Assembly (NCBI GenBank): GCA_964035015.1
Contig: OZ035998.1
Location: 24,443,810 to 24,507,809 of the forward strand
DNA length: 64,000 bases
From: Corallium rubrum
Lineage: Eukaryota; Cnidaria; Anthozoa; Scleralcyonacea; Coralliidae
Direction: 5' to 3'
Positions 11,945-23,650 of the stretch are shown here, one piece after another. Within the stretch, counting starts at the first letter, position 1. Every line of letters begins with the position of its first letter. The translations under genes and the position numbers were made by a program. The notes beneath the pieces are model-generated. The model was not told where the DNA came from. It searched no databases and was given only the letters and a program-made list of their open reading frames with translations.

Positions 11945-12088
11945 CGACGGTAAAAAACTACAAATTTCGGTTGGGAACCGGTGTTATCGGCTTCAGCATA
12001 CTTGACTTATGCTAAAATGTCTGGTTCCCACCTTTTACCCACAAATGCTCCTTGATTCTTATGCAGGGCCTTTTTTACGAAATCCCAC
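11945..12088 (-). repeat. Right terminal inverted repeat region of the Academ-like element
   Basis: Reverse complement of the left end, perfect for the outer 17 bp and patchy to about 140 bp. Position 11945 is an approximate inner limit. Confidence 0.7.
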
Positions 12089-12095
12089 TAGTCTA

Positions 12096-12559
12096 ACTCA
12101 TCTTTGAATACTTTTTTATGCTTATCTAATATTTCATCAAGGTTGCTGGCCACTCTTAATAGAGCCCCAATTTAATCTAATGCCATGCAACCAATTTCTT
12201 CCCATCAACGAAGGACCATTTCCCTCTATAATGCATGCATGTAATGGTAAACTTACAGTTTGTTCTTCGTACTTTACTTCTACGTCTATACCTTGCCGAG
12301 CACTTTTAGCTGTTCCCCTGTATAAGTTCTTAAGCTAATCCCGGACTTCGTCAGCTTAAGTCCTGCCTTCTCAGGTCTTCTCCGAAATGACTGACACTGA
12401 CGCTCCAGTGTCTAGTTCAAAGTTTACCTTTGAGCTTCCATTCAACAACAAAGGAACCAAGATTCTTGAATCTGCGTTCTTAATCTGAAGGCGATAAAGA
12501 CCTTGCTGAACGTCATCTGCGTCGTGGTCGTCATCCTCGGTTTCATCGTCTTCATACAC
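12096..12559 (-). pseudogene. Ty3/gypsy aspartic protease region
   Basis: Minus-strand frame 12559-12371 holds NFELDTGASVSVISEKT, with the catalytic DTGA of retroviral-type proteases, preceded by an acidic linker (YEDDETEDDDHDADDV). After a stop near 12371 protein-like sequence continues in other frames, ending with GPSLMGRNWLHGIRLNWGS, the flap-distal segment typical of gypsy proteases. The segment is cut from RT by the 6700-12088 insertion. Confidence 0.85.
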
Positions 12560-12568
12560 GTACCTACT

Positions 12569-12957
12569 TCATCTCATTTTGGAATTTCTCTCTGCCCTTT
12601 TGCGGTCCTGGTGCTTCGTTTCGTCTGCCTGGTGCCTTGTTATCATAATTTCCGCGCTTCGACGGCTTTCGACACACGCGAACGATGTGGCCCTGCCCGT
12701 TGCAGTGTCTGCACCTCTCTTGAATCTGCACTCCAAAGCTTTATGGTTTGTTCCGTTACAGCGCCAACAAATCACTGCCTTCGACAACAAGGTTGACCAG
12801 CTCATCCTTCGAGTGATCGTCCTTGAGATGTTGGGCTTGTTTCACTGCAGTCTCCATGCTTTGGGCTACTTCGACAGCTTTTCCCAATGTCAATTTGGCC
12901 TCCGCCAAGAGTCATTTTTGTTTTTCCGTATCTCTCAAGCCACAGACTAAACGATCA
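12569..12957 (-). pseudogene. Ty3/gypsy gag C-terminus with two CCHC zinc knuckles
   Basis: Minus strand reads, in different frames, CWRCNGTNHKALEC (C-x2-C-x4-H-x4-C) and then CRHCNGQGHIVRVC, a second knuckle, followed by a basic tail. Upstream is the helical gag segment RDRLVCGLRDTEKQK. The knuckles would bind the element RNA during packaging. Frameshifts show decay. Confidence 0.85.
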
Positions 12958-13127
12958 CGTTACGCTTCTTCGAAGAACTGACCAAACTGGCAATGGGTTG
13001 CGTGTTTTCGGAGTGTTGCACAATATCGGCAACTGTCTCTGTTGTCAGCTGATTTCTCTTGTGAAATTTGAACCGTTCCGCAATGACCAACGGTTTCGGG
13101 TCGTAATGCTTGTCTAGCTTCTCCATT
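12945..13127 (-). pseudogene. Duplicated gag segment (distal copy)
   Basis: Nearly identical to 14278-14468. Both include GATTTCTCTTGTGAAATTTG and TTCGGGTCGTAATGCTTG on the + strand. This copy runs on into the rest of gag, while the other is joined to the Helitron-derived insert. It lacks the 6-bp CAATGC-type duplication seen at 14320-14328. Confidence 0.8.
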
Positions 13128-14240
13128 GGTACTTAGTGGCTCCTGCGGTGGACCTTCATTTTCATGTTCAGGAGCTGTTACCTGTACATCTGATTCAACA
13201 ACATACCTTAGGTCATCTGGAACACCGTTTTCAGGCAAGTTCTGTATTGCCTCTCGATCAATCTCTACATCTTTGAAGTAGGGATTGTTGGTCTTCAACC
13301 ATAACACTGCCTCAATAACTCTGTGTCGACGAACAGTGAAGTCTCGATGTGTGTTATCCACTCCATGTCTTCTTATTACCAAAACAGGCAAATCTGCTAC
13401 ATGACATGGCAACCTAGATAAGAAACTCTGGATATCTTGGGGTAAGTTGAGTACATGTCCCTTGTACCCTCTCTGCCCACCATGTTTCCTGTACACGCTC
13501 ATAATGGGACAGACCCTGGCAATTAACATTTCCTCTACCTGGGTTAACCCATTTAGCTGCTGGGGTGCAATACCTGAATCCATGTCATTTTCCATACTGT
13601 ACACTTTGGGAGATTTCTTATCTCGCTTACATCGAGTGCACAGGTAGTTTTCCTCTGACAAATTCTGCTTGGTTGGCCAGGCTTCTTTACAAACAGTGCA
13701 CTGTCGATGGTCTACACTTCTTGGCTAGTGTGAAATCTCTGCATTTCATTTTTAGCCCACTGTTGCTCATGTAAAGGGCTCTCAACATTTTGCCACCCCC
13801 CTTGGTGAAGATACTCTTTTCGACCGTCAACCTGCGCCTATTGTACAGATACATTTTGGGCTCTTCTGTGCGAGGAATTCTGCCTAACATGCTCGAGTCT
13901 TTTTGCTCGTTCTTCAGACGTTTGAGACTCAATACGCTCTGTTGCATTTTATCTAAGCACTTGTAGCCGTTCTGCTCGTTGTTCAGACGTTTCAGACTCA
14001 ATACGTTCTGCTGCATTTTGTCTAAGCACTTGTAGCCGTTCTGCTCGTTGTTCAGACGTTTCGTCATCAATTCGTGCTGCTGCATTTTGTCTGAGTACCT
14101 GCAGCAGTTCTGCTTGTTGTTCTGGAGTTTCTTCCTCAATTCGGGCTCTCGTATTTTGCCTATGCACTTGTAGGCGGTCATTTCGTTGGTCAGGCGTTTC
14201 TTCCAATATTCTTGCAGTCGTGTTTGTCGACAGAATCTCG
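13128..14240 (-). pseudogene. Helitron DUF6570-type coding segment captured inside gag
   Basis: Minus strand first shows 22-residue charged repeats (ARIDDETSEQRAERLQVLRQ and variants, about five). Then comes an EQQWAKNEMQRFH segment, then in another frame ENYLCTRCKRDKKSPKVYS, NDMDSG, LNGLTQVEEMLIARVCPIM, RGYKGHVLNLPQDIQSF and VRRHRVIEAVLWLKTNNPY. This is the DUF6570 region found N-terminal to Helitron_like_N in Helitron Rep/helicase proteins. No Rep or helicase motif is present, so it is a fragment. There is one frameshift near 13680. It lies exactly between two gag-derived repeats of GAAGCTAGACAAGCATTACG. Confidence 0.78.
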
Positions 14241-14678
14241 TAATGCTTGTCTAGCTTCTCTATTATCATGCCACAGACTAAACGATCACGTAACGCTTCT
14301 TCGAGGAACTGACCAAACTGGCAATGCCAATGGGTTGCGTGTTTTCGGAGTGTTGCACAATATCGGCAACTGTCTTTGTTGTCAGCTGATTTCTCTTGTG
14401 AAATTTGAACCGTTCCGCAATGACCAACGGTTTCGGGTCGTAATGCTTGTCTAGCTTCTCCATTATCTCCTCAAACTTGAGGTCAGACGGCTTTGTCGGT
14501 GCGGCTATGTCGCGTATCAAGTTATAGGTTTTAGCACCATCTTCTTTGGCGTTTCGATGTCGTTGGCGACAAAATATTGCCCAGTTCGTTCGGCGTAGCT
14601 CGGCCATTCTTCTGGATTCCCTTCAAAAGGCTCTGTCTTTCCGAGCGTACACTGGATCCCATCTTCGTCGCCAGTTAT
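14241..14678 (-). pseudogene. Ty3/gypsy gag capsid region (proximal copy)
   Basis: Begins just after the PBS. Fragments in several frames include FEGNPEEWPSYAERTGQYF, KTYNLIRDIAAPTKPSD, EKLDKHYDPKPLVIAERFKF and FLEEALRDRLVCG. These are the conserved blocks of gypsy capsid proteins. At about 14268 the sequence passes into a second copy of the LDKHYE segment and then the Helitron-derived insert. Confidence 0.85.
14656..14673 (-). promoter_or_regulatory. Primer binding site, tRNA-Ser(GCU)-type
   Basis: Minus strand TGGCGACGAAGATGGGAT lies 5 nt inside the LTR end. It is complementary, with one mismatch, to the 3' end of animal tRNA-Ser(GCU) as I recall it (...ATCCCATCCTCGTCGCCA). Use of tRNA-Ser is typical of Mag-lineage gypsy elements. 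Confidence 0.7.
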
Positions 14679-14841
14679 TGTATCTTCCAATTATTTAATG
14701 ATCAAACGTTTAATGACAGTTACAAGAAGATCGTTCGCTCTCTCACTGTTCGCTGTTCTCCTTCAACCTCATGGTCTCTGTTTAATCTGATTGGTTAACA
14801 AAACTCAACAGTTTACATATTAATTAAGTAAATACATTACA
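14679..14841 (-). repeat. 5' LTR of the gypsy element
   Basis: 163 bp. On the minus strand it runs from TGTAATGTATTTACTTAATT to GGAAGATACA, with TG...CA termini. It matches the split 3' LTR at 3419-3577/4770-4787. Confidence 0.85.
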
Positions 14842-15090
14842 GAGCGGAGAGAAATAAGTGAAATGAACAGTGATAATCAGTACTCAAACTTGAAGGTTGA
14901 TCATTAATTTTAAACGAACAATTATCAACAACATATATCATAATAAATCGTATACCAAATAAATCGTAAAAATAGAAAGCGCTGAGATTATTTTCCTCGC
15001 CTACTTGTCACCTTTGTTTATCCAATTTAAAACTTCTGCCGTCTGGGTAAATGTCGACGATCGTCGAGCCGTTCGAATTTCTCTCCGCTC
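14842..15090. mobile_element. 249-bp MITE adjoining the LTR
   Basis: Left end GAGCGGAGAGAAAT and right end ATTTCTCTCCGCTC are perfect inverted repeats. Non-coding, AT-rich interior. It directly abuts the gypsy LTR, so the gypsy element probably inserted at the MITE edge or the reverse. No clear target duplication. Confidence 0.65.
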
Positions 15091-15354
15091 AACAGTACAC
15101 TTCAATAATTTACGTATAGTATTCACATCAAAACATACAAGTTGTATATAAGAATATAAAGCATTATAGCAGAAATCTTGAGCAGCTAGAGAAGGAATGA
15201 GAGTTTGAAAAGGTATTAAAATTATTTACCTTTTGCATGTGGGCTGCTTCTTTTCCTCGCTTGTTTGTTGTAAAAGATCTTCCATTACAATTTTACGATT
15301 CTTTCAAATTTGTCAAACTTCATTTTTATTGCCAATTGTATATAATAGTGTGAG

Positions 15355-15540
15355 GCTATTCTTGGTTTTCATCTGACGTCACGGCGGCCATATTGGTGCA
15401 CAGAAACAATGAAGTGACTATATTGCGGCACAATCTTTATTCTATGAGAATTTAACTCCATTCTTATTCAAATATTTCGTATTGTTCCACCATCCCAACG
15501 GGGCCACTGATCATGTGAGTGAAAACGATCCATACGTGTG
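15355..15540 (-). repeat. Interspersed repeat family R, copy 1
   Basis: Contains GGTTTTCATCTGACGTCACGG, CATATTGGTGCACA and CACATGATCAGTGGCC-like blocks. The same blocks appear in the opposite direction at 19976-20172 and, partly palindromic, at 29285-29520. All copies carry a CRE-like TGACGTCA and a CACGTGAT or related box near the ends. Non-coding, probably a MITE family. Confidence 0.55.
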
Positions 15541-17235
15541 TGTACCACTGACCTATATATAACTGGACTGCGTGCTCCTATTACTTTCGAATTGGGAAAA
15601 GTGTGACCATTTTCAGTTTCAAAATGGCGGTATTTATAGAGCAGCAGAACAGCAGGGAATTTTGTCTGCGCTGTTAAAAAATGTCGCGGGCTCATCGTGT
15701 TTTATCGTCTGTGGCGAAATTTTTAAAATATGGAGAAGGTATGACGACCAAAATGTCTTCAATATTTACTAACAATCTGTCGGTTAACCACAGCTTTAAA
15801 CTATGCTGTCCAATTAGGGGAGATACTGACGTGCTTTTGATGGGTGAACGAAGACGTTTAGCCAGGAAGGTGTATAAATATCAAAGATGAAGTGATGGTA
15901 CGAAGAAACCGCATTGGAGTCAAATTGATAGCGAATGTTCGATCGACTATAATTCAAAATCTGCCTTCTTCCCCGAAGTTTAAATGCTGATTTCATTTTA
16001 TTCCATTACTGCTTTTGATATCTGAGAGGTATTTCGTAATGGGAAAATTGGGGAAAGTGGGTAAATTATGTATTCATTCCTTTCATCCGACGACTTGTTT
16101 ACTAGTTAGTGCTGTCTTTAAAACGTAGTCAGATTCTGTCTTATGTCGAGCAAGACCTCTTACTGCCACAATGTTGTGCTAAATTTATGTATAATTCCGT
16201 TCGTACATAGAAATATATAATCAGTTTTTTTGTCTCACGCAGATTTTACAATAAAGTTTGACATACCTACGCTACTAATTTAATTGCGGCGGCGACATGC
16301 AAATATTGTCAATTTCTGCAAAATCTGCCCTATTGCCTCAAAATATTTTTACCGATTGTCAGTCTAGTTGATTTTCTTAAATTTTAACGACACTTTTTTG
16401 TTCTAAAAATTGTAGAAGTGGGGCTTTGAGCTCAATTAAACTGCGTGCAATTGAAGCCACGGCATGTTGACCACAACGTACTCAAGTCGTTGTCAAATTA
16501 ATATCATCGTACGATTCACTAAAATATCTTTCTATTTCTTCATGTTGTGGGAGGCTGCTTCTGACTATTTCCAGTGTCCTTTCACAAGCCGTTTTACAAA
16601 CTATGCACTTTTTTCTGGGGGAAATAAGGGTGGTGGTGAAAAAAAATTTACTGTTATCTTTGTTTGTTTATGTTTTTTTAACTCACGCGACTATCTCGCA
16701 ATGTCCACGAGCGCATGCGCGGACAAAATTCCCTGCTGTTCATTTATAGGTCTTTCTGCTAATGGTAATGGTCGCTGACCGATACCTAAGGACCGAACTG
16801 TTGACACAGGTATTTAAAATTGCATATTTTAGGCAAGAAACTCGTCGTTACTCGTTAGGTGTTTTATAGTCCTGTAAACGAAGAGATTTCCATCTTCCGT
16901 CTATTTTCCCGTCGTTAAAAACAAGAAAGTCGGACGACAAACTACCTGACGGTCCAGACTGGGACAGTGGAAGGCCATCAAAATCCGTCAGTCAGAAGCC
17001 TTTCGTCTTCTAAAATGATAACTATACGACGCTTGGAAAAGGTTAATTGATAAAGACACTCAAAGGAGAAACCCCTCGCTTCTTTACGATTTTCTCGTGT
17101 CCTTCATCGCTTGCCCTTCTTTATAGAGCTATCAAGTCAGTATGGCAATCTTTGAACCTAAATTAATAGAAAATATACATGGTTTTGAAACCCGGCGAAC
17201 TTCAAAGCGGGTAACAATCAACCGCCAAATCCTTT

Positions 17236-19288
<2,053 letters not shown>

Positions 19289-19449
19289 TTTTAGGTTTAT
19301 TAATATTTGAACAGTACGGTTGAGTCATTGAACCCAAATGTTGCTATTGGATGATTGCTTCATTATACAGAAAACACAATATATGTTCAGTAACCATGAA
19401 AGTGAAAAAAATTCCATAAACCTGAACAAAAACATAAAACAAGTAACAC

Positions 19450-19725
19450 TTATTGACTGGGACCGAGGGAAACGGTATGTTTTGTGGCCCCAAGACCACC
19501 GTTGTTAACAACGAGCAGTCTATAAGAGAATTGTCGAAGAAGCTCGTTGATTTGTACTTTTGTAAGATTTCCAAACTCGGCGGCAAGTCCTTTTTCGATA
19601 CAAAATTCCCTTAAGATTTTAACTGCTTGCTTGGTGACCTTTTTCGTCGATGTTGAGTCTTTATCTTTGAGTAAATTATCTATTTCATCGCTGCTTCGGC
19701 TAGTGAACCTTTGTTTTTGCTCCAT
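19450..19725 (-). CDS. DUF3504/Crypton-like N-terminal fragment
   Basis: A 91-codon frame starting MEQKQRFTSRSSDEIDNLL and continuing with KKVTKQAVKILREFC and LTKVQINELLRQF. This pattern resembles the N-terminal helical region of DUF3504 proteins (QRICH1/ZMYM-like, Crypton-derived tyrosine-recombinase relatives) that are abundant in cnidarians. After LLRQF similarity ends abruptly, so this is a truncated exon or gene fragment. It lies inside TIR element A and may have been captured by it. The recombinase catalytic domain (R-H-R-Y) is absent, so activity is not expected. The family call is from memory of its look. Confidence 0.5.
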   Translation of the reverse strand: MEQKQRFTSRSSDEIDNLLKDKDSTSTKKVTKQAVKILREFCIEKGLAAEFGNLTKVQINELLRQFSYRLLVVNNGGLGATKHTVSLGPSQ

Positions 19726-19975
19726 AACTTGAGGATTTTATTATTCACCGGTCCATAACGTACTATTCACCGCTTCAGAGCTGTTGCCGGGACCCTCTCG
19801 CCCAATGAGATGCAAGAAAACACGAACTTTGACACTTGGTATATAATAATGACTTTTGTTGAGCTTCCAAACCATGTATATTTTCTATTAACTATGACCT
19901 AAGCTACTAGTTATTTAAAACACAATAGGTGGAGTTTACATGAGGCCGGCCTGTCCGAACTCAGGCGTTTTTACT

Positions 19976-20172
19976 ATGGATCGTTTTCACTTACGTGATC
20001 GGTGGCACCGTTGGGGTGGTGAAAATTACGAAATTTTGAATAAGAATAGAATTTAATTCCCATAGGATAAAGATTGTGCACCAATATGACCGCCATTCCA
20101 TTGTTTCATATCTTTCACCGATATGCCGCCGTGACGTCAGATGAAAACCGAGAATAGATCGTTTTCATGAGT
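19976..20172 (+). repeat. Interspersed repeat family R, copy 2
   Basis: Lies in the 308-bp gap between elements A and B. It starts GATCGTTTTCACTTACGTGA, includes AAAGATTGTGCACCAATATG and GTGACGTCAGATGAAAACCG, and ends with GATCGTTTTCATGA. It is opposite in orientation to the 15355-15540 copy. Confidence 0.55.
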
Positions 20173-20259
20173 CCGGCTTGAGATTCAGTCCAGCCATTGT
20201 TAATAGAAAATATACATGGTTTGGAAGCTCAACAAAAGTCGTTGTTTTATGTTTTTGTT

Positions 20260-21260
20260 CAGATAGATCTATAATTTGATAGACGAGACTATACCATTTA
20301 TTTTACAGTTATGAGACCGTTGTTCAAGATACGATATGAACCAGTTCAATGCGATACCCCGAATACCGTGTACGTATAGTTTCCTAATCAAGATGTCATG
20401 GTGTATCGTATCGAATGATTTGCATAAGTCAAGAAAAATAACTTTGTTAATTAATCCGGAGTCCATATTGACAAGCCACGAATCAGTTGTTGTTAACATT
20501 GATGTTGTAGTTGAATGACCTTCTCTAAAACCAGATTGGTGCGCAGCAAGAATATCTTTTTCAGTTAAATAGTTGTTTAACTCTATGTAAACCAATTTCT
20601 CAAATATTTTTGATATAACTGATAACACGGATATAGGTCTGTAATTTCCACATTCTTTTTTGTCACCTGATTTATAGATAGGTGAAACACGAGCTTCTTT
20701 CCAGTCATCTGGAAAGAAGCGCGTAGACTAAGAAGTGCCAAATAGGGTGCTATGATAGCTCTCGAATCTTTTAATAGTCTTGCTGATATCTTATTGGGCC
20801 CAAGAGACTTGGACGATTTTTGTTTATTTAGAGAACCAAGGATATCGTTTATTGATATAGTTTTAAACGAGAAAGTACCTTCAACCGCATTCATATATGC
20901 TTCAGGTTCAATGTTTGTTTTTGGAAGCTGGTTAGCGAGATCAGGTCCAACTTGAGTAAAATACGTGTTCAATGTATCAGTAATTTTAGTTTCATCAGTT
21001 ATTTCCTCATCAGCCAGGTTTAATCATGTAATATGTGTGGTTTTAGAGCCTCTACCAATTAATTGGTTTATACTTTTCCACATCTTTTTAGGATTATTCT
21101 TATTTCCATCTATGCATTTACGATAATAATTCTTAATAGTTTTGTTTACTTGATTTCTCATCTTCTTATATGCATTATGGGTTGCATTAGATTTTGTTTT
21201 AACTGCTCTCCTCTTTAGGTAGTCTCGATGATTCATCTGTTTCTTTATGCATTCGATCAA
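20260..21260 (-). pseudogene. LINE reverse transcriptase fragment (CR1/Jockey-like group)
   Basis: Minus-strand frames 21260-21024 (YKKMRNQVNKTIKNYYRK, MWKSINQLIGR linker), 20972-20583 (NKISARLLKDS) and 20628-20269 carry the RT fingers and palm: KIFEKLVYIELNNYL, HQSGFREGHSTTTSML, and FLDLCKSFDTIHHDIL with the first catalytic Asp, then LNWFISYLEQRSH. The frame ends before the FADD catalytic box, so RT is 3' truncated at the TIR element edge. Linker, fingers and endonuclease lie in order on one strand, showing a single LINE. Frameshifts make it inactive. Confidence 0.82.
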
Positions 21261-21515
21261 GCTCTTATGGGCACATGTATATTTGCGACACTATTAAATG
21301 CATTTTAAAATTCTACCACAACAAATTGGGGGCATCATTTTCCCAATTGCATTCACCAAGTCACTATTAAAGTATTCAATATTACAATTTTATACGTTCT
21401 TGTTTCGACTAGTTTTGTCTGATTTTTGTGGAAAGATGTTTTCCTACGTGTAAAATTTTAACGCCTGAGTTACTTATCCGTTTTGGCATATTCATTAAAG
21501 CTAGGTCTATTATTA

Positions 21516-21914
21516 GGCTTGCGCTAAACGTCGCACAATGGACGAATTTAATTCAGACGAATTTAATTCGAATTAACTTCGTCGGTAATGCGACGTAAAT
21601 GCGACGTCGAGTATTAAACGTCGAATTTCAGTCGAACTTAATTGTTTTTACTTGGACCCGTGGAGCCTGAAAACAATTTCTTGAAAACATGGTGGCGAAT
21701 TGTCACAGATACAGAAGAGAAACATTTAATTCGACGCGACGATAATTCGTCGCATTATCCGTCTGACTCTGACGTCTGAATTTAATTGCCGAGACGAATT
21801 TAATTCGTGAGTCGAATTTAATCGAGTTATACGTCGCAGTTTCGTCGAATAAAATTCAAACAATTAAATTCGTCTGAATTAAATTTGTCGATTGCGCGAC
21901 GTTTAGCCCAGGCC
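21516..21914 (-). mobile_element. MITE with TTA target duplication, copy 2
   Basis: 399 bp, inverted copy of the 2268-2633 element. Ends are GGCTTGCGCTAAACGTCGC and GCGACGTTTAGCCCAGGCC, flanked by TTA on both sides. It sits inside the LINE between endonuclease and RT, so it is younger than the LINE. Confidence 0.78.
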
Positions 21915-22000
21915 TTAAAGTTTCAGTGTTTTCCATGATACGCGTTGCTTCTTTTATTAATTGTGTTAATTGGAATATGTTAATTACGTCAAGAAATATT

Positions 22001-22310
22001 TTAGTGTGATGAGCTTTTACCACCAGTAGAAGACGCAGTTAAAATACCCAATATACATACTTCTTTATTTTCTGCATCTAAGTTCTGCAACAAGACTTCA
22101 ATTTTATCAAAAATCTCTACTTTGGCATTTGGAGGTTTATACACTGATACAACTAATAAAGGTTTGCTTTTAGTTTGTTTTATGTCGATGCAGACAGCTT
22201 CCAAACCTTCCGGTACTAGTTCACATCTAGATTTTGCGTTAAGACAAATGTTTACAATTAGATCGCTTAAATCCGTATCCAATTGGTTTCACTAATACTC
22301 AAAACGTCGA
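22001..22310 (-). pseudogene. LINE endonuclease (EEP) fragment
   Basis: Frame with LEAVCIDIKQTKSKPLLVVSVYKPPN and EVCILG corresponds to the APE-like endonuclease around the conserved VYRPP-type block. N-terminal and C-terminal catalytic motifs are missing. Same strand and order as the RT fragment at 20260-21260. Confidence 0.75.
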
Positions 22311-22675
22311 AAGGTTCTTTGTAAAGATACAACTGTAACTGATCAATATATTTGGTGAGAGAGGTGATATTTAGATGCCCTAATCGAAATCCCCTTTAAA
22401 TATGGAAACTAGGCTAAATTGTTAACCGCTTTGAAGTTTGCCGGGTTTCCAAACCATGTATATTTTCTATTAAGTATGGTTCAGCCCGGCCTAATCACAG
22501 GTCGCCTGCTAGACCTAACTGAAGCACTTTCAACTCTCAAACTCAATACGTTGTTTTAAATGAGATTGGTATCAAATCCACATAAAATAATGATTCTCCG
22601 GTCACGAGCTGTAAGGCAATTGACACAAATCTTGGAGTAACGGCGAAACCAAGCCTATATAGTTTCAAGGCCGGT

Positions 22676-22780
22676 GTAACAGGACCAGATGCCCCCCCCC
22701 CCCCCCCTCCCCAGAATGCCCCCGAGACATCTGGTACTAGGACCAAACGCCCCCCTTCAGGACCAGATGCCCCCCTTGTG
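22676..22780. repeat. C-run and GGACCAGATGCCCCCC direct repeats
   Basis: Three short direct copies of GGACCAGATG/GGACCAAACG followed by C-runs, one of them 15 C long. Strongly strand-biased, and a likely slippage or G-quadruplex site on the minus strand. Confidence 0.7.
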
Positions 22781-23324
22781 AAATCCTTTAAAATATTTCC
22801 GTTAAACCAAGTTCGAAATGTATTGAAACTTGGTTCGAAACTAAAAATAAAACTTTAGATGGTTAAATGAGTTCGCAAGCGTTCGATAGACGTTGAAATG
22901 TCTCCCAAAGCACCATTGAAATGTTAATCGCGGGCGGCAATGATTAATGGTTGTTTTCAGTTCTATTTTTGAGACAGTGCTTCGGAGAAAAATCCGTGCC
23001 GAAATAGTGCCTTTTTCAGGGTATACCTGACCCGAGAACCGAGATCTATTTCAACGCTTCGAAACATCAGCTCAACGATGTTAACTTGAACATCTATTTA
23101 ATAAATTGGAAATTCGACAAATTCTAATGCACTTCCGCGTGCTGGCTTTCGAATTATATGGTGTGCCGTGTATTGGTTGGCCACTTTTAGGGGTGCCGAG
23201 ACCTCCTTGATAGGTAGTCTCGGCCCGCCTAAATTTAGGGGCCGCGGACCAAAAGCAACTTACGCATGCGCACATTCTTCAAAACAAAGGCAATATGGCG
23301 TCTACAAAGTCGTCTACAGCTAAA

Positions 23325-23650
23325 CTAAGGGGAGCACGGGTGGCGTGTGCTGTTAGGGCGCTGCCTCTCACCAACAGTTAAGCCCGTTTGGACGGGGTTA
23401 GTACTTGGATGGGTGACCGTTTGGGAATAACCCCGCCAGCTTGGGACTTATGTGAGTAGAGTTTAGTTGGCCTCCTGTGCTCTGAGGTTTTTTCACCGGG
23501 TTCTCCGGTTTTCCTCCCTCCGTAAAATCAACACCTAGGTCTTAGTTGTCCACACATAGGAGTTTGGTGTCAATTGGGACGAATGTTCTGTTCCTCTCTC
23601 CTACCACACGTTAAGTGGCAAATTTAATAAATTCAAAATAAATTAAATAA
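23325..23650 (+). mobile_element. 5S rRNA-derived SINE
   Basis: 23376-23437 resembles the 3' half of 5S rRNA: AGTTAAGCCCGTTTGG, then GGTTAGTACTTGGATGGGTG and ACCGTTTGGGAATAACC, covering the internal pol III control region. It continues into non-5S sequence with CCGGGTTCTCCGGTTTTCC and an AT-rich tail ending AAATTAAATAAAAG. The truncated, diverged 5S head plus unrelated body and tail indicate a SINE3-type element rather than a 5S gene. Confidence 0.72.

Larger units (their letters stand above)
6700..12088 (+). mobile_element. 5.4-kb TIR DNA transposon, Academ-like, inserted in the gypsy element
   Basis: The left end GTGGGATTTCGTAAAAA and right end TTTTTTACGAAATCCCAC are inverted. Similarity between the two ends continues imperfectly for about 140 bp (AACCAGACWTTTTAGCATAA is shared). 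The direct repeat TAGTCTA flanks both sides at 6693-6699 and 12089-12095. Because its outer bases are complementary, this can also be read as a TIR starting TAG with a 3-bp duplication GTC. Outside it, gypsy sequence resumes without loss. The + strand encodes one long protein, now broken by two stops and two frameshifts, with zinc-finger-like segments, a FEN/XPG-like nuclease and an eight-Cys domain. Academ elements are reported with XPG nuclease and Cys8 domains and 3-4 bp duplications, hence the tentative class. Confidence 0.75.
3419..14841 (-). mobile_element. Degenerate Ty3/gypsy LTR retrotransposon (Mag-like), with nested insertions
   Basis: Minus-strand order is 5' LTR (14841-14679), PBS, gag (14678-12560), protease (12559-12096), RT (6692-5941), integrase (5900-4931), polypurine tract, 3' LTR (4787-3419). 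This is the gypsy order PR-RT-INT. Insertions are the TIR transposon at 6700-12088, the Helitron-like element at 3578-4769, and a Helitron coding segment within gag. RNase H and the RT end are missing. All frames are broken, so the copy is dead. Mag-clade affinity rests on the tRNA-Ser-type PBS and the general look of gag and RT. No matching target duplication was found: the left flank ends TGGAG and the right begins GAGCG. Confidence 0.85.
20204..22469. mobile_element. TTAA-flanked TIR element B (mirror image of A)
   Basis: Left end TAGAAAATATACATGGTTTG followed by GAAGCTCAACAAAAG, right end the inverted CCCGGCAAACTTC type, flanked by TTAA at 20200-20203 and 22470-22473. End types are swapped relative to element A, so A and B are inverted copies of one family 308 bp apart. 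The interior is mostly a LINE fragment and a MITE. Confidence 0.65.

Noticed and set aside
23370-23440. 5S rRNA gene
   Set aside because: Only the 3' half is recognisable, diverged, and fused to a SINE body and AT-rich tail. Better explained as a 5S-derived SINE.
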